A stretch of 64,000 nt of DNA from Prevotella sp. (lineage in GTDB: Bacteria; Bacteroidota; Bacteroidia; Bacteroidales; Bacteroidaceae): the NCBI GenBank assembly GCA_016287755.1, contig JAEEWT010000008.1:1-64000 (forward strand), written 5' to 3'. A model generated the notes under the pieces. The model saw only the letters and a program-made list of their open reading frames with translations. It was not told the DNA's origin and made no database searches. Shown in pieces: positions 45,406-53,323 of this stretch (position 1 is the first letter of the stretch; every line of letters starts with the position of its first letter). The translations under genes and the position numbers were made by a program.

Positions 45406-45408
45406 CAC

Positions 45409-45441
45409 CCGCATTTTGCCCATATAGGGTAAATCGAGTGC
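45409..45441 (+). promoter_or_regulatory. Hairpin leader of rpsF-rpsR (possible S6:S18 motif)
   Basis: A 7-bp stem TTTGCCC/GGGTAAA (45415-45433, one G-T pair) with an ATATA loop. CCCGCA lies 5' and TCGAGTG 3'. Known S6:S18 autoregulatory leaders have a hairpin beside an unpaired CCG. Here CCG is at 45409-45411, near the predicted transcription start, so it may or may not be in the mRNA. Confidence 0.35.
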
Positions 45442-45472
45442 AATTTTTTATTTATTAATTATTTAAAAGAGT

Positions 45473-45817
45473 ATGAATCAATACGAAACCGTTTTCATTT
45501 TGACTCCCGTTTTGTCTGATGAACAGATGAAGGAAACGGTCGCTAAATTCAAGAACATACTCACCGACAAAGGTGCAGAGATTCTGAATGAAGAGACCTG
45601 GGGACTGAAGAAGATGGCTTATGCAATTGAGAAGAAGTCAACAGGTTTCTACTGCCTGCTTGAGTTCAAGGCTGAGCCATCAGTAATTAAAACGCTTGAG
45701 ACTGGATTCCGCCGCGATGAGAAGGTAATCCGTTTCCTGACCGTGAAGCTCGACAAGTATGCTGCACAGTATGCTGAGAAGCGTCGTAACAAACTTGCTA
45801 AAAAAGAGGAGGCTTAA
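45473..45817 (+). CDS. rpsF: 30S ribosomal protein S6
   Basis: 114 residues, normal length. Motifs [40 protein letters not shown] and [12 protein letters not shown]. First gene of rpsF-rpsR-rplI. Confidence 0.98.
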   Translation: MNQYETVFILTPVLSDEQMKETVAKFKNILTDKGAEILNEETWGLKKMAYAIEKKSTGFYCLLEFKAEPSVIKTLETGFRRDEKVIRFLTVKLDKYAAQYAEKRRNKLAKKEEA

Positions 45818-45819
45818 TT

Positions 45820-46086
45820 ATGGCAGAACAATCAGAAATCCGTTATCTCACTGCTCCTTCTATCGACACGAAGAAGAAGAAGTATTGCCGCTTCAAGAAG
45901 AGTGGTATCAAGTATATCGACTATAAGGATCCTGAGTTCCTCAAGAAGTTCCTGAACGAGCAGGGTAAGATTCTTCCCCGCCGTATCACCGGTACATCCT
46001 TGAAGTATCAGCGCCGTGTGGCTCAGGCTGTAAAGCGTGCTCGCCAGATTGCACTGCTTCCTTATGTAACTGACATGATGAAATAA
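45820..46086 (+). CDS. rpsR: 30S ribosomal protein S18
   Basis: 88 residues. Core [20 protein letters not shown], then [20 protein letters not shown]. It binds S6. GAGGAGG at 45806-45812 is a clear Shine-Dalgarno sequence, unusual for this genus and kept for ribosomal genes. Confidence 0.98.
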   Translation: MAEQSEIRYLTAPSIDTKKKKYCRFKKSGIKYIDYKDPEFLKKFLNEQGKILPRRITGTSLKYQRRVAQAVKRARQIALLPYVTDMMK

Positions 46087-46102
46087 AAAAGGAGGACACA
46101 TT

Positions 46103-46651
46103 ATGGAGATTATATTGAAGGAAGATATTATCGGCTTGGGATACAAGAACGATATCGTAAACGTGAAGAACGGCTATGGCCGTAACTATTTGATTCCCCA
46201 GGGAAAAGGTGTTATCGCCAGCGAAAGCGCCAAGAAGGTGCTGGCTGAGAACCTGCGCCAGCAGGCTCACAAGCTCGCTGCCCTGAAGGCTGCTGCCGAG
46301 GATCGTGCAAAGGCTTTCGAGGGTGTGGCACTTGAGATTCCCGCAAAGGTTTCCGCTACAGGTGTTACCTATGGTAGCGTAGGTGCTGCTCAGGTGGCAG
46401 AGGCCCTGAAGGCTCTCGGCATCGAGGTTGATCGTAAGATCATCACCATGCGCGACGCCAAGAAGGTGGGCGACTACGAGGCTACTGTACACTTCCACAA
46501 GGAGGTAGAGGTAGTTGTTCCCGTTAAGGTGGTAGCTGAGAATGCTCCCGAGGTTGCTCCCGTTGTGGAGGAGCCCGTAGCAGAGGAGGCTCCCGCTGTT
46601 GAGGAAGCTCCCATCGTAGAAGAGGAGGAAGAGGCTCCCGCCGCTGAGTAA
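46103..46651 (+). CDS. rplI: 50S ribosomal protein L9
   Basis: 182 residues. The L9 N-terminal domain (IILKEDIIGLGYKNDIVNVK, YGRNYLIPQGKGVIA) and the C-terminal rRNA-binding domain are present. A 28-residue acidic, Ala/Glu/Val/Pro-rich tail (VEEPVAEEAPAVEEAPIVEE) extends past the usual end of about 150 residues. AGGAGG (46090-46095) is a good Shine-Dalgarno site 7 bp before the ATG. Confidence 0.97.
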   Translation: MEIILKEDIIGLGYKNDIVNVKNGYGRNYLIPQGKGVIASESAKKVLAENLRQQAHKLAALKAAAEDRAKAFEGVALEIPAKVSATGVTYGSVGAAQVAEALKALGIEVDRKIITMRDAKKVGDYEATVHFHKEVEVVVPVKVVAENAPEVAPVVEEPVAEEAPAVEEAPIVEEEEEAPAAE

Positions 46652-46682
46652 GACACTTTGCGCTGTAAAGCACAATCGATAG

Positions 46683-46717
46683 AATCCCGGGTACGGTATG
46701 CGTGCTCGGGATTTTTA
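46683..46717 (+). terminator. Terminator of rpsF-rpsR-rplI
   Basis: AATCCCG/CGGGATT stem with an inner 4-bp extension (GTAC/GTGC) and a T run (TTTTT). Confidence 0.85.
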
Positions 46718-46780
46718 TGCGAAAATTGAGCCTCTGTGAATAAAAAGCTGACAAAGCATAACAATCTGCAAAATAATGAT

Positions 46781-46788
46781 TATATTTG
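46781..46788 (+). promoter_or_regulatory. -7 box of the phytase-like gene
   Basis: TATATTTG. It rules out the in-frame ATG at 46776. Confidence 0.55.
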
Positions 46789-46829
46789 TAGCGATGAATC
46801 AATTAATAAAAGTTTATAGCGAAGTTTTC

Positions 46830-47843
46830 ATGAACCAACAAACTGTTTTTCACTTAGCACTTAAAAACAGGAAGATGATAGGGGTGAGTTTGCTCTTATC
46901 CTTTGCTATCACTCTTTCTGCCCAATCGCCTGTCCTCAATAAACAGCGGCATTTCCGCAAGAACCTGCCTGCTGGTAACTATAGTGGTATTACATGGCTT
47001 GGAGCCGACCGCTATGCCATTGTCAATGATAAGTCGGCCACGGCTGGCTTCCGTCTGCTCACCATCCGCACCGATTCCACCACAGGAGCCATCCTGGATG
47101 TGCGCGACGATGGATTCATGACCGATAACCGGTCGGCACGCGACGAGGAGGGTATCTGCTACGTGCCGCAGACACAAACCGTGTTTCTCACGGGCGAGGC
47201 CGACGGACAGATCTGCGAGTACCGACTCGATGGACAGGCCACAGGGCGCCGTTTGAACATCCCCCAGGTGTTTGCCGACACCTACCGCAACCGCAGCTTC
47301 GAGGCCCTTACCTATAATGCCAACACCCATCTGTTCTGGACCACCACCGAGAACTCCCTGCAGAGCGACGGACAGATGCCAACCATTAAAGACAAGGTTC
47401 CAAATATCCTGCGCTTCCAGAGCTTCGGGGATGACCTCCAGCCCGTCAGTCAGTACCTGTACCGCACCGATTCCCCAGCCGTCAAGGGCAAGAAGGTTCA
47501 GACCACCTTGGGCGTCAGCGGCTTGGTCGCCCTCGATGACGGTCGTCTCATTGTCCTCGAGCGTGAGGTACGCAGAACCAAGCTCTACATCGGCACCTTT
47601 GTCCACGTGAAGCTCTATCTGGTCAACCCCAAGAGCCAGCAGCCCGGACAGCTCTTGCAGAAGCAACTGCTCACCGAGTTCCGCACCTCCTTCAACCTCA
47701 CCAAGCGCTCCCTGGCCAACTACGAAGGCATCTGTGCCGGTCCGCGCCTCACCGATGGCCGCCTCCTGCTCCTGCTCGTGGCCGACTCCCAGAACCAGTA
47801 CAAAGGCCGCCTCAAGGATTGGTTCAAGACCGTGGTTCTCTAA
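46830..47843 (+). CDS. Secreted esterase-like/phytase-like beta-propeller protein
   Basis: A 337-residue secreted protein of the 'esterase-like activity of phytase' family. The signal peptide is MIGVSLLLSFAITLSAQ-like (preceded by a basic NRK). Core: GNYSGITWLGADRYAIVNDK, DEEGICYVPQTQTVFLTGE, RSFEALTYNANTHLFWTTTE and NYEGICAGPRLTDGRLLLLL. The family is a beta-propeller; its substrate is not established. ATGs at 46794 and 46830 both keep the signal; I prefer 46830. Flanked downstream by the gene-free element. Confidence 0.8.
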   Translation: MNQQTVFHLALKNRKMIGVSLLLSFAITLSAQSPVLNKQRHFRKNLPAGNYSGITWLGADRYAIVNDKSATAGFRLLTIRTDSTTGAILDVRDDGFMTDNRSARDEEGICYVPQTQTVFLTGEADGQICEYRLDGQATGRRLNIPQVFADTYRNRSFEALTYNANTHLFWTTTENSLQSDGQMPTIKDKVPNILRFQSFGDDLQPVSQYLYRTDSPAVKGKKVQTTLGVSGLVALDDGRLIVLEREVRRTKLYIGTFVHVKLYLVNPKSQQPGQLLQKQLLTEFRTSFNLTKRSLANYEGICAGPRLTDGRLLLLLVADSQNQYKGRLKDWFKTVVL

Positions 47844-48045
47844 GATCATGATGATGCACGCTGATGCAGGGCTGCATTATGGTCTTTCTTGAAATATCCC
47901 AACATATCCCGTAAATCTCTTGAAACGCCCGTGTACAAAGGGTTTGATGTACGGGATATGTTGCTCAAACATTTCCCGTAGATTTCCCGTAGATTTCCCG
48001 TTCATATCCCGTAAATCTCCAACAAAAACATTTCTTGGCCATTTA

Positions 48046-48120
48046 CATTAAAGATTAAACATTAAGCATTAAGCATTAAACGTTATACATTAAACATTAA
48101 ACATTAAGAATTAAACACTA
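48046..48120. repeat. ATTAAAC heptamer array
   Basis: About ten 7-nt units of the ATTAAAC/ATTAAGC type inside the 48-kb element. Confidence 0.65.
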
Positions 48121-48206
48121 AACTTTGGTCCTTTGGTTCTTTGGTCTATATAATTATATGTTCTTTTGTTATTCTGTCTAAAAAGTTCTTCTGTCTAATC
48201 TTGGTT

Positions 48207-48237
48207 CAAAGGTACAAAAGAATTCTGAGGTAACCAA
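48207..48237 (-). promoter_or_regulatory. Leftward promoter inside the inverted-repeat element
   Basis: On the minus strand: TTG at 48237-48235, 20 bp spacer, TACCTTTG at 48214-48207. A canonical promoter with no gene downstream: it reads into the 3' end of the phytase-like gene in antisense. Confidence 0.6.
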
Positions 48238-48665
48238 AAATCGACCCCTCGTAGCGTGCAAAAATCCGTTAACAAGCCACCCCTTTTCTGTTAAAAAACA
48301 CTGAACGCCGTAAACACTCCCAGTGAATGGCGTTCCCGCTATCAGAGAGTGACGTTCCCACTATTGGTGTTTGAGGCACTTTTTACCAGAAACAGCCATA
48401 GTTTCTAACGCAAACTGCCATAGTTTTCTTTATTCCAAATTCTCGTAACATCGTTATTTCGTAATTACGTTATAACGACGACTCTGACTCTTACGAGAGT
48501 TGAGCGGGATATCTACGGGGTATGTACGGGATATGTTTGAGCAACATATCCCGTTGGTCAAACCCTCTGTACACGGGCATTTCAAGAGATTTACGGGAAA
48601 TGTTGCCCAGTTTAGCGAAATTCATGATAAATATGTGGAACCCCACAAAATACTTCTCCATTCAC

Positions 48666-48696
48666 TTGGAACTTTCGAAACAATTCTATATCTTTG
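48666..48696 (+). promoter_or_regulatory. Promoter of the ADP-ribosylglycohydrolase gene
   Basis: TTG at 48666-48668, 20 bp spacer, TATCTTTG at 48689-48696; the ATG is 27 bp further. Confidence 0.75.
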
Positions 48697-48722
48697 CAAT
48701 AGTAAAGCATAACTACAAGCTT

Positions 48723-49532
48723 ATGGAGAATTACCTAATCAGCGAAGCTATAGGAGATATTGCCGGGAGTGCGTATGAAGGAAGGGCTCATCGCATAAAA
48801 GACTATGATAAAGTGAAGTTGTTTAGTTCAAGAGCCCACTTCACAGACGATACCGTACTGACCTTTGCCTGTGCAGAAGCTTTCATTGACAACCTCGATA
48901 TGACGATGAATCTCTGGAAATGTGCCAACGAACACCGTCATGCAGGTTTTGGTGGCAGGTTTAAGCAATGGATGGCTAATCATAACCCTCAGCCATATCG
49001 CAGTCTTGGTAATGGCTCCGCCATGCGTTGCTCGTCTGCAGGATGGTTGGCACAAACAGAAGAAGAGTGTATTCGTATGGCTACAGAGACAGCCGCCCCA
49101 ACTCACAACCACCCAGAAGGAATCAAAGGTGCAGTAGCCACCTCACTGACGATCTTCCATCTGAAGAACGGTAAGGACAAGGACTTTGTGCGTCAGCATC
49201 TGTTGAACAAGTATTATCCTGATTGGGCCGATCAGAAATACGCTGATTTCCACGACTCCTATTCATTTAATTCCACCTGTGCCGGCACCGTCGGCCCTGC
49301 CATGATCTGCTTCTTGGAGTCGAAAGACTATGTCGATTGCATCAAGCTCGCCATCTCCCTTGGAGGTGATGCCGATACCCTCGCGGCCATTTCCGGTCCT
49401 ATGGCCTACGCCTATTACAAGAAAATGCCCGATGCCTTAGTCTATCAGGCCATGAAGAAACTACCCGAGTGGATGGTGGAAGTTAGTGAGAGGTTTGATG
49501 AGTTGGTGAATAACAAAAAAGAGTCTTCTTGA
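48723..49532 (+). CDS. ADP-ribosylglycohydrolase (DraG/ARH family)
   Basis: A 269-residue all-helical enzyme that removes ADP-ribose from proteins, or from nucleic acids or small molecules. Metal-binding motifs: ISEAIGDIAGSAYEG near residue 4, HFTDDTVLTFACAEA near 39, GNGSAMRC near 98, APTHNHPEG near 125 and the C-terminal GGDADTLAAISG. The ATG at 48723 is chosen because the promoter's -7 ends at 48696; the longer frame runs into the repeat element. Sits at the edge of the accessory region; a role in reversing toxic ADP-ribosylation is possible. Confidence 0.92.
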   Translation: MENYLISEAIGDIAGSAYEGRAHRIKDYDKVKLFSSRAHFTDDTVLTFACAEAFIDNLDMTMNLWKCANEHRHAGFGGRFKQWMANHNPQPYRSLGNGSAMRCSSAGWLAQTEEECIRMATETAAPTHNHPEGIKGAVATSLTIFHLKNGKDKDFVRQHLLNKYYPDWADQKYADFHDSYSFNSTCAGTVGPAMICFLESKDYVDCIKLAISLGGDADTLAAISGPMAYAYYKKMPDALVYQAMKKLPEWMVEVSERFDELVNNKKESS

Positions 49533-49555
49533 TTAGAAAAATCAGAAGACTTTTT
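49522..49555 (+). terminator. Terminator of the ADP-ribosylglycohydrolase gene
   Basis: AGTCTTCT/AGAAGACT stem plus GAT/ATC, loop of 7, followed by TTTTT. The stop codon lies within the stem. Confidence 0.8.
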
Positions 49556-49582
49556 ATGATGATTTCTTATTGAATGGTAGCA

Positions 49583-50119
49583 TCACCACGTCCAGATGGA
49601 TGTTTCCGGAGAACTTGCGCGTTGCTTGGTAGTTTGATTCCCGAATGCATCCTTTGACTGTGTTGAACTGCCAATGGTTGTCCCATTTGCATTCTGATAG
49701 GTCGTCTTCCTGTTTCCAAACGCATCGGTGCTTGTTGTCGATGATCCTGTTCGCTGTCCTGTTGCAGAAGAATAGGTGGTGCGTGTATTCCCAAAGGCAT
49801 CCGTTGATGTATTGGACGTTCCTGTTGTTCCGCCATACCTGTTTTGGTATTGTGTTGTCGTGTTACCAAACTGATCCTTCGATGTATAGGAAGAACCGAT
49901 CACCTGTCCGTTGCGATCCTGATGAACCGTTTTTGTTCTTCCAAAAGCATCTGTCGTTGTTGTTGATGTTCCTGTAACGTTACCATATCGGTCCCGATGC
50001 GTGGTTTTTTGATTCCCGAATGCATCCGTTCGTGTTGACGAACTCCCCACATCATGACTCTGTGCAAAAGCAGCAACGGTCATGAGGGAAATGGTTAATA
50101 GCAATGATAATCTTTTCAT
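49583..50119 (-). CDS. Secreted tandem-repeat protein
   Basis: A 178-residue secreted protein (signal MKRLSLLLTISLMTVAAFAQ). The mature part is six imperfect repeats of about 25 residues around TDAFGN-x-KTTYQN-x-x-G-x-x-x-GSSxTS. Ser/Thr/Gly-rich, no Cys. The C-terminal QRASSPETSIWTW breaks the pattern. The ATG at 50119 keeps the signal peptide; the frame runs 14 codons upstream. The TPR gene ends 10 bp upstream, so they share a transcript. Repeat proteins of this kind often sit on the surface; function unknown. Confidence 0.75.
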   Translation of the reverse strand: MKRLSLLLTISLMTVAAFAQSHDVGSSSTRTDAFGNQKTTHRDRYGNVTGTSTTTTDAFGRTKTVHQDRNGQVIGSSYTSKDQFGNTTTQYQNRYGGTTGTSNTSTDAFGNTRTTYSSATGQRTGSSTTSTDAFGNRKTTYQNANGTTIGSSTQSKDAFGNQTTKQRASSPETSIWTW

Positions 50120-50129
50120 GGTCGTAGAG

Positions 50130-50549
50130 TTATCTTCTTTTACGTTGTTTGATCTTCTCATTCAGAGCACTTAATGCTATCTCGGCATCCTTGTAGTTGT
50201 CCTTGATACTTTTCTTGTAATCATCTTTCGCTATCTCCCAATACCCCAGACTTTCGTATGCATACCCTCTGATGAAATACAGCATACCGCAATGATAACC
50301 AGTGTCAAGAGCCTTATTCACATAGTTTATGGCATTGCTCCATTGTTTGTTGTTAAATGCTTCAACAGACAGATCGCAATAGTAGTTGTAGTTCTGCATG
50401 CGGATAGCCGCAGTCTCCTTGTAGGCATTGATGTACATGTTCATCATTCCTGTGTCATACAAGTCTGCCTGTGGAAACAATGTGTCCTGAGCGTGGCAAC
50501 CAAGTGCCATTGCGCACCATAATGCCATAGTAATTATTCCTTTCTTCAT
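50130..50549 (-). CDS. Secreted TPR-like protein
   Basis: A 139-residue protein with a signal peptide (KGIITMALWCAMALGCHAQ) and one to two tetratricopeptide-like repeats (NNKQWSNAINYVNKALDTG, YESLGYWEIAKDDYKKSIKD). First gene of a two-gene unit with the tandem-repeat protein. ATG at 50549 fits the promoter. Function unknown. Confidence 0.75.
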   Translation of the reverse strand: MKKGIITMALWCAMALGCHAQDTLFPQADLYDTGMMNMYINAYKETAAIRMQNYNYYCDLSVEAFNNKQWSNAINYVNKALDTGYHCGMLYFIRGYAYESLGYWEIAKDDYKKSIKDNYKDAEIALSALNEKIKQRKRR

Positions 50550-50574
50550 ATCTTGTAGTTGTTTTAGTTCGCCG

Positions 50575-50582
50575 CAAAGATA
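50575..50582 (-). promoter_or_regulatory. -7 box of the TPR gene
   Basis: TATCTTTG on the minus strand, 25 bp before the ATG. Confidence 0.6.
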
Positions 50583-50617
50583 ACTGATGATTGAAACACT
50601 TCCAAGGAAAAACAAAT

Positions 50618-50630
50618 AACAAGCCTTGTG
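50618..50630. promoter_or_regulatory. Palindromic site ACAAG-C-CTTGT upstream of the WYL gene
   Basis: An 11-bp palindrome in the divergent region between the TPR gene and the WYL regulator. Related sites lie at 62763-62776 and 63501-63514 near the right edge. Confidence 0.45.
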
Positions 50631-50655
50631 AAAATAACATTTTTCTGTAGAATGA

Positions 50656-50686
50656 TTGCAAGTGTCTATAATTTGTCGTATATTTG
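50656..50686 (+). promoter_or_regulatory. Promoter of the WYL gene
   Basis: TTG at 50656-50658, 20 bp spacer, TATATTTG at 50679-50686; ATG 22 bp later. Confidence 0.75.
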
Positions 50687-50708
50687 CGGTAACCTAAACA
50701 TTATAACT

Positions 50709-51782
50709 ATGTTGACGAAAAACATCTTTGCTGGAAGTGGAGCCAGAGTGGCATTCGTAAATCTGATCTACTCGGAACTGATGAAGCATGACTTCGTTAG
50801 TTATGCTGATATTCTTGCCCTCTATTGTGGTAGGCCTAAAGGTTACTATACAAAGAAAGTTTGTAATAGAGAATCTGGCTATGGGGAATTGAAGAAAGCG
50901 TTCCCGGATGTATTGAAGGCATTGGAACACGTTTGTCCTGAATGCATAGAAGATAACGGTAAGAGAGGGAAAGGTAAAGCATATCGGTACATAGGCAAGT
51001 ATGATGATCCCTTAGCAGCAGAGCGTCAGGCCATTGAACAAAAGAGGGTAGAGGACTATGTCGCCTTTTGTAAAGCCTCTGCCGGCCTACTGCCTGCGAG
51101 TTGGTTTTCTGCTTACTTCCAAAACACGCAGCTATTACTTGATGCAAACAGAGAAGTGGAAAGTGGGACAAGTATTATCGGTTCGGGTATGGAGCAGATC
51201 CTTACCAATATTGATCTGTTGCCCCTATTTTATAAAGCTATTTCCAGCAAACAGGTATTGCATTTTTCTTACCAACCTTTTGGCCAAGATCCTTTTGAAC
51301 TCATCTTCCATCCCCAGTTTATCAAGGAATACAATGGCCGATGGTTTGTCTTCGGTGATGCGAATCGTGAACCCTATCAAGCATACAATGTACCATTAGA
51401 TAGAATTGTTGGTGAGGTTACAGAAGTCAACGACGTGGAGTACATATCAGCTCCTAAAGGTTTTTATCAGCAATACTTTAAGAATATAATAGGTGTAACT
51501 CATGAGAAAGGAGCAAAGGTAGAACAGGTGGTTATTCGCACGAAGACAGAATACCAGCATGGTTTGTTACTCACCAAGCCAATGCATCATAGCCAAAAAG
51601 AAACATTGCCTTATGGTGAACACGAGAATGGTTGTTATGGTGAAGTAACGCTAAATATTGAGCCAAACCGTGAGCTTTGCGGTAAGATACTTGCCTTTGG
51701 TCAATATCTTGAAGTGATGCAACCACAGACTTTAAGAGAGCAAATCAAAGAAAACCTCGAAAAGCAAATAGAGCAGTATTAA
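50709..51782 (+). CDS. WYL-domain transcriptional regulator
   Basis: A 357-residue protein. The N-terminal 110 residues look like a DNA-binding region (SELMKHDFVSYADILALYCG). Residues about 175-290 are a WYL domain (ISSKQVLHFSYQPFGQDPFEL, HPQFIKEYNGRWFVFGDANRE, YNVPLDRI). WCX-like sequence follows. WYL proteins sense nucleic acids or nucleotides, and many control phage defence. It has its own canonical promoter with a palindrome just upstream, which suggests autoregulation. Confidence 0.9.
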   Translation: MLTKNIFAGSGARVAFVNLIYSELMKHDFVSYADILALYCGRPKGYYTKKVCNRESGYGELKKAFPDVLKALEHVCPECIEDNGKRGKGKAYRYIGKYDDPLAAERQAIEQKRVEDYVAFCKASAGLLPASWFSAYFQNTQLLLDANREVESGTSIIGSGMEQILTNIDLLPLFYKAISSKQVLHFSYQPFGQDPFELIFHPQFIKEYNGRWFVFGDANREPYQAYNVPLDRIVGEVTEVNDVEYISAPKGFYQQYFKNIIGVTHEKGAKVEQVVIRTKTEYQHGLLLTKPMHHSQKETLPYGEHENGCYGEVTLNIEPNRELCGKILAFGQYLEVMQPQTLREQIKENLEKQIEQY

Positions 51783-51899
51783 CATTTTCTTTATGTCGAA
51801 GACAACTTTTTTTTAAAATTCTTTGGAAGTTTGGAATAAAGTTGTAACTTTGCAACCAGAAATAAGTCCTTTGCAACTGAAAGGCTACGTTGACGTAGC
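51783..51899. other. Short intergenic region with promoter-like and palindromic sequence
   Basis: TAACTTTG at 51846-51853 on the plus strand is a -7-like element with no gene downstream except DUF3800 in antisense. A palindrome GCTACGT-TG-ACGTAGC follows at 51884-51899, right next to the DUF3800 stop codon, and may serve as its terminator stem. Confidence 0.4.
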
Positions 51900-52760
51900 T
51901 CACTCGTGTAGGTTGTACGGGGCTGTTTCTGTTTTATGATGTTTCGTAAACTCCTCTTTCTTTGTGAAGTACTTCGGTACGAAGTTCCAATGCAGGTAAG
52001 GTTGTTCCCACAGATCAGATTGTTTGGTAATGGGGGTAGTCACACCGATATTGAATCCTGGGTATAATTCACATATTCTATTTCGGATATATTTGTACAA
52101 TTTCTCTTTCGCAATGTTGCGCTTTGCCCGTTTCCCATTAATGTCCCGTTCTTTATGTTTGTCGTTCAGACGGAAGCACATAGAGCCAAGAACTACGTCC
52201 ATCACTTGAAGTGGTAGATGCTTCTTTGAATTAACCTCGGCCACATCTCCATCATTGATATGTATGTTGGCTTTTTGGAACGTCTTTAATTCATTGATGT
52301 GATAAATGGCTTTCAGGAATTCGTCTCTATCTGAGCCTTTCAACGGCATGTCATCAATGAGCAGTCTGACTCTTACATTCTTTCCTTTGGGATTACTATG
52401 TATGAGTCCGAAATCGTTTTTGATGAATTGATAGTAAAGTTTAGGATACTCTTTTCTCCTTTGTTCATTGGTCAATCCATAAGCCTCATACTGGCGATGG
52501 CGGAAAAAAATTCTTATTTTGGCTTTCCCTTCACTAAGCAAGTCAAACAAAACATCTACAATTCTCTCATAGCGTTCTTCTGTATAGTCATTCACTTTCT
52601 GCCATTTAATCTCCTCATTCTCGATCCCCACTTCTTTAGCAACAGCAGATAGTCGTTGGAGAACCTCTTCGTAATGCACCGACTGTATAAGTATGCCACC
52701 ATAGAAATTGGCATAATATTTACCTGAAGAATCACTCTCGTCTGTCCAAATGTAATACAT
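51900..52760 (-). CDS. DUF3800 domain protein
   Basis: A 286-residue DUF3800 protein. It starts YYIWTDESDSSGKYYANFYGG with the acidic DES motif typical of the family, whose fold is RNase H-like. LLIDDMPLKGSD near residue 140 and MDVVLGSMCF near 195 provide further Asp residues. Such proteins occur in phage-defence islands and prophages; a nuclease activity is suspected from the fold, not shown. It has a promoter at 52780-52808. Confidence 0.85.
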   Translation of the reverse strand: MYYIWTDESDSSGKYYANFYGGILIQSVHYEEVLQRLSAVAKEVGIENEEIKWQKVNDYTEERYERIVDVLFDLLSEGKAKIRIFFRHRQYEAYGLTNEQRRKEYPKLYYQFIKNDFGLIHSNPKGKNVRVRLLIDDMPLKGSDRDEFLKAIYHINELKTFQKANIHINDGDVAEVNSKKHLPLQVMDVVLGSMCFRLNDKHKERDINGKRAKRNIAKEKLYKYIRNRICELYPGFNIGVTTPITKQSDLWEQPYLHWNFVPKYFTKKEEFTKHHKTETAPYNLHE

Positions 52761-52779
52761 AGTATCTGATTTTTGCCTG

Positions 52780-52808
52780 CAAAGTTACAAAATAATAGCG
52801 AGAATCAA
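52780..52808 (-). promoter_or_regulatory. Promoter of the DUF3800 gene
   Basis: On the minus strand: TTG at 52811-52809 or 52808-52806 (spacing 21 or 18), then TAACTTTG at 52787-52780. The ATG is 19 bp further. Confidence 0.6.
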
Positions 52809-52997
52809 CAAAGAATTAGAGACGAAATTGCGTGATATGTGCAGTAAACGTTTCTTTTTGTTTTAATTAGTTGATTTTGTCGCATATTTGTACTAGAATT
52901 GCGACAAAAATCAAAGTTTATGGCTTTGTAATCTATTGAAAGATAGTATATTATTGATACTGGGCTACGCGATAAGGGCAGACATGTCAAAAACACC

Positions 52998-53183
52998 TTA
53001 GAAGAGTTTGATGAGATCTTCTAATGAATGCAGTTGAGAATTATATAACTGCTCAAGGGTATCAGCTTTTTTCTTTGCAATATCTAACCTCCTACATAGT
53101 TTGTCTGCCTCATCATGACTATAATGGGAACGAACTTGTCTTTTCAAACTCTCAACATATATTACTTTCTCTGCATCTGTCAT
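52998..53183 (-). CDS. Hypothetical small protein
   Basis: A 61-residue, helical, charged protein (MTDAEKVIYVESLKRQVRSH then YSHDEADKLCRRLDIAKKKA). No homologue recognised. It follows the tRNA-like sequence by about 80 bp in the same direction, and its upstream DNA shares a 15-bp motif (TTGATTATGGCTCAA on the plus strand) with the leader of the small gene at 53730-53927. Confidence 0.5.
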   Translation of the reverse strand: MTDAEKVIYVESLKRQVRSHYSHDEADKLCRRLDIAKKKADTLEQLYNSQLHSLEDLIKLF

Positions 53184-53242
53184 AGACCATTCTCCTTTGT
53201 CTTACTTGTTTATAAAGTGGGCATCATGGCACACCTGTTCTG

Positions 53243-53257
53243 TTGATTATGGCTCAA
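53243..53257. repeat. 15-bp direct repeat, copy A
   Basis: TTGATTATGGCTCAA. The identical sequence lies at 53978-53992, so both leaders of the minus-strand small genes carry it. Confidence 0.7.
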
Positions 53258-53260
53258 AAG

Positions 53261-53323
53261 AACTGGTAGGTGGATTCGAACCACCCTTCCTGTGCAACAA
53301 ACAGGACTACCCGTTTACCAGTT
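53261..53323 (-). other. tRNA-like sequence lacking the D stem (Asn-type anticodon loop)
   Basis: A 63-nt unit on the minus strand. An 8-bp closing stem AACTGGTA/TACCAGTT; a 6-bp anticodon-like stem TCCTGT/ACAGGA with a 7-nt loop TTGTTGC (anticodon position GTT); a 5-bp T stem GGTGG/CCACC with loop TTCGAAT. The D stem is missing: only AACGGGTAG links the acceptor to the anticodon stem. The GG of the D loop is kept, so a D-loop/T-loop contact like that in tmRNA is possible. No CCA is encoded. It may be a decayed tRNA, a tRNA mimic or part of a larger RNA. Confidence 0.55.

Larger units (their letters stand above)
47850..48665. repeat. Gene-free 700-bp element with 97-bp inverted repeats
   Basis: The left arm at 47903-47999 and the right arm at 48506-48602 are inverted copies of about 97 bp with roughly 11 mismatches by eye. 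Each arm holds an inner hairpin (right arm: CGGGATATGTT pairs with AACATATCCCG) and TTTCCCGTAGA-type units. Between them are an ATTAAAC heptamer array (48046-48120), a GAACGCC/GGCGTTC hairpin near 48303-48334, and a leftward promoter at 48207-48237. No reading frame of note. It may be a non-autonomous mobile element or an invertible segment. Confidence 0.75.
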
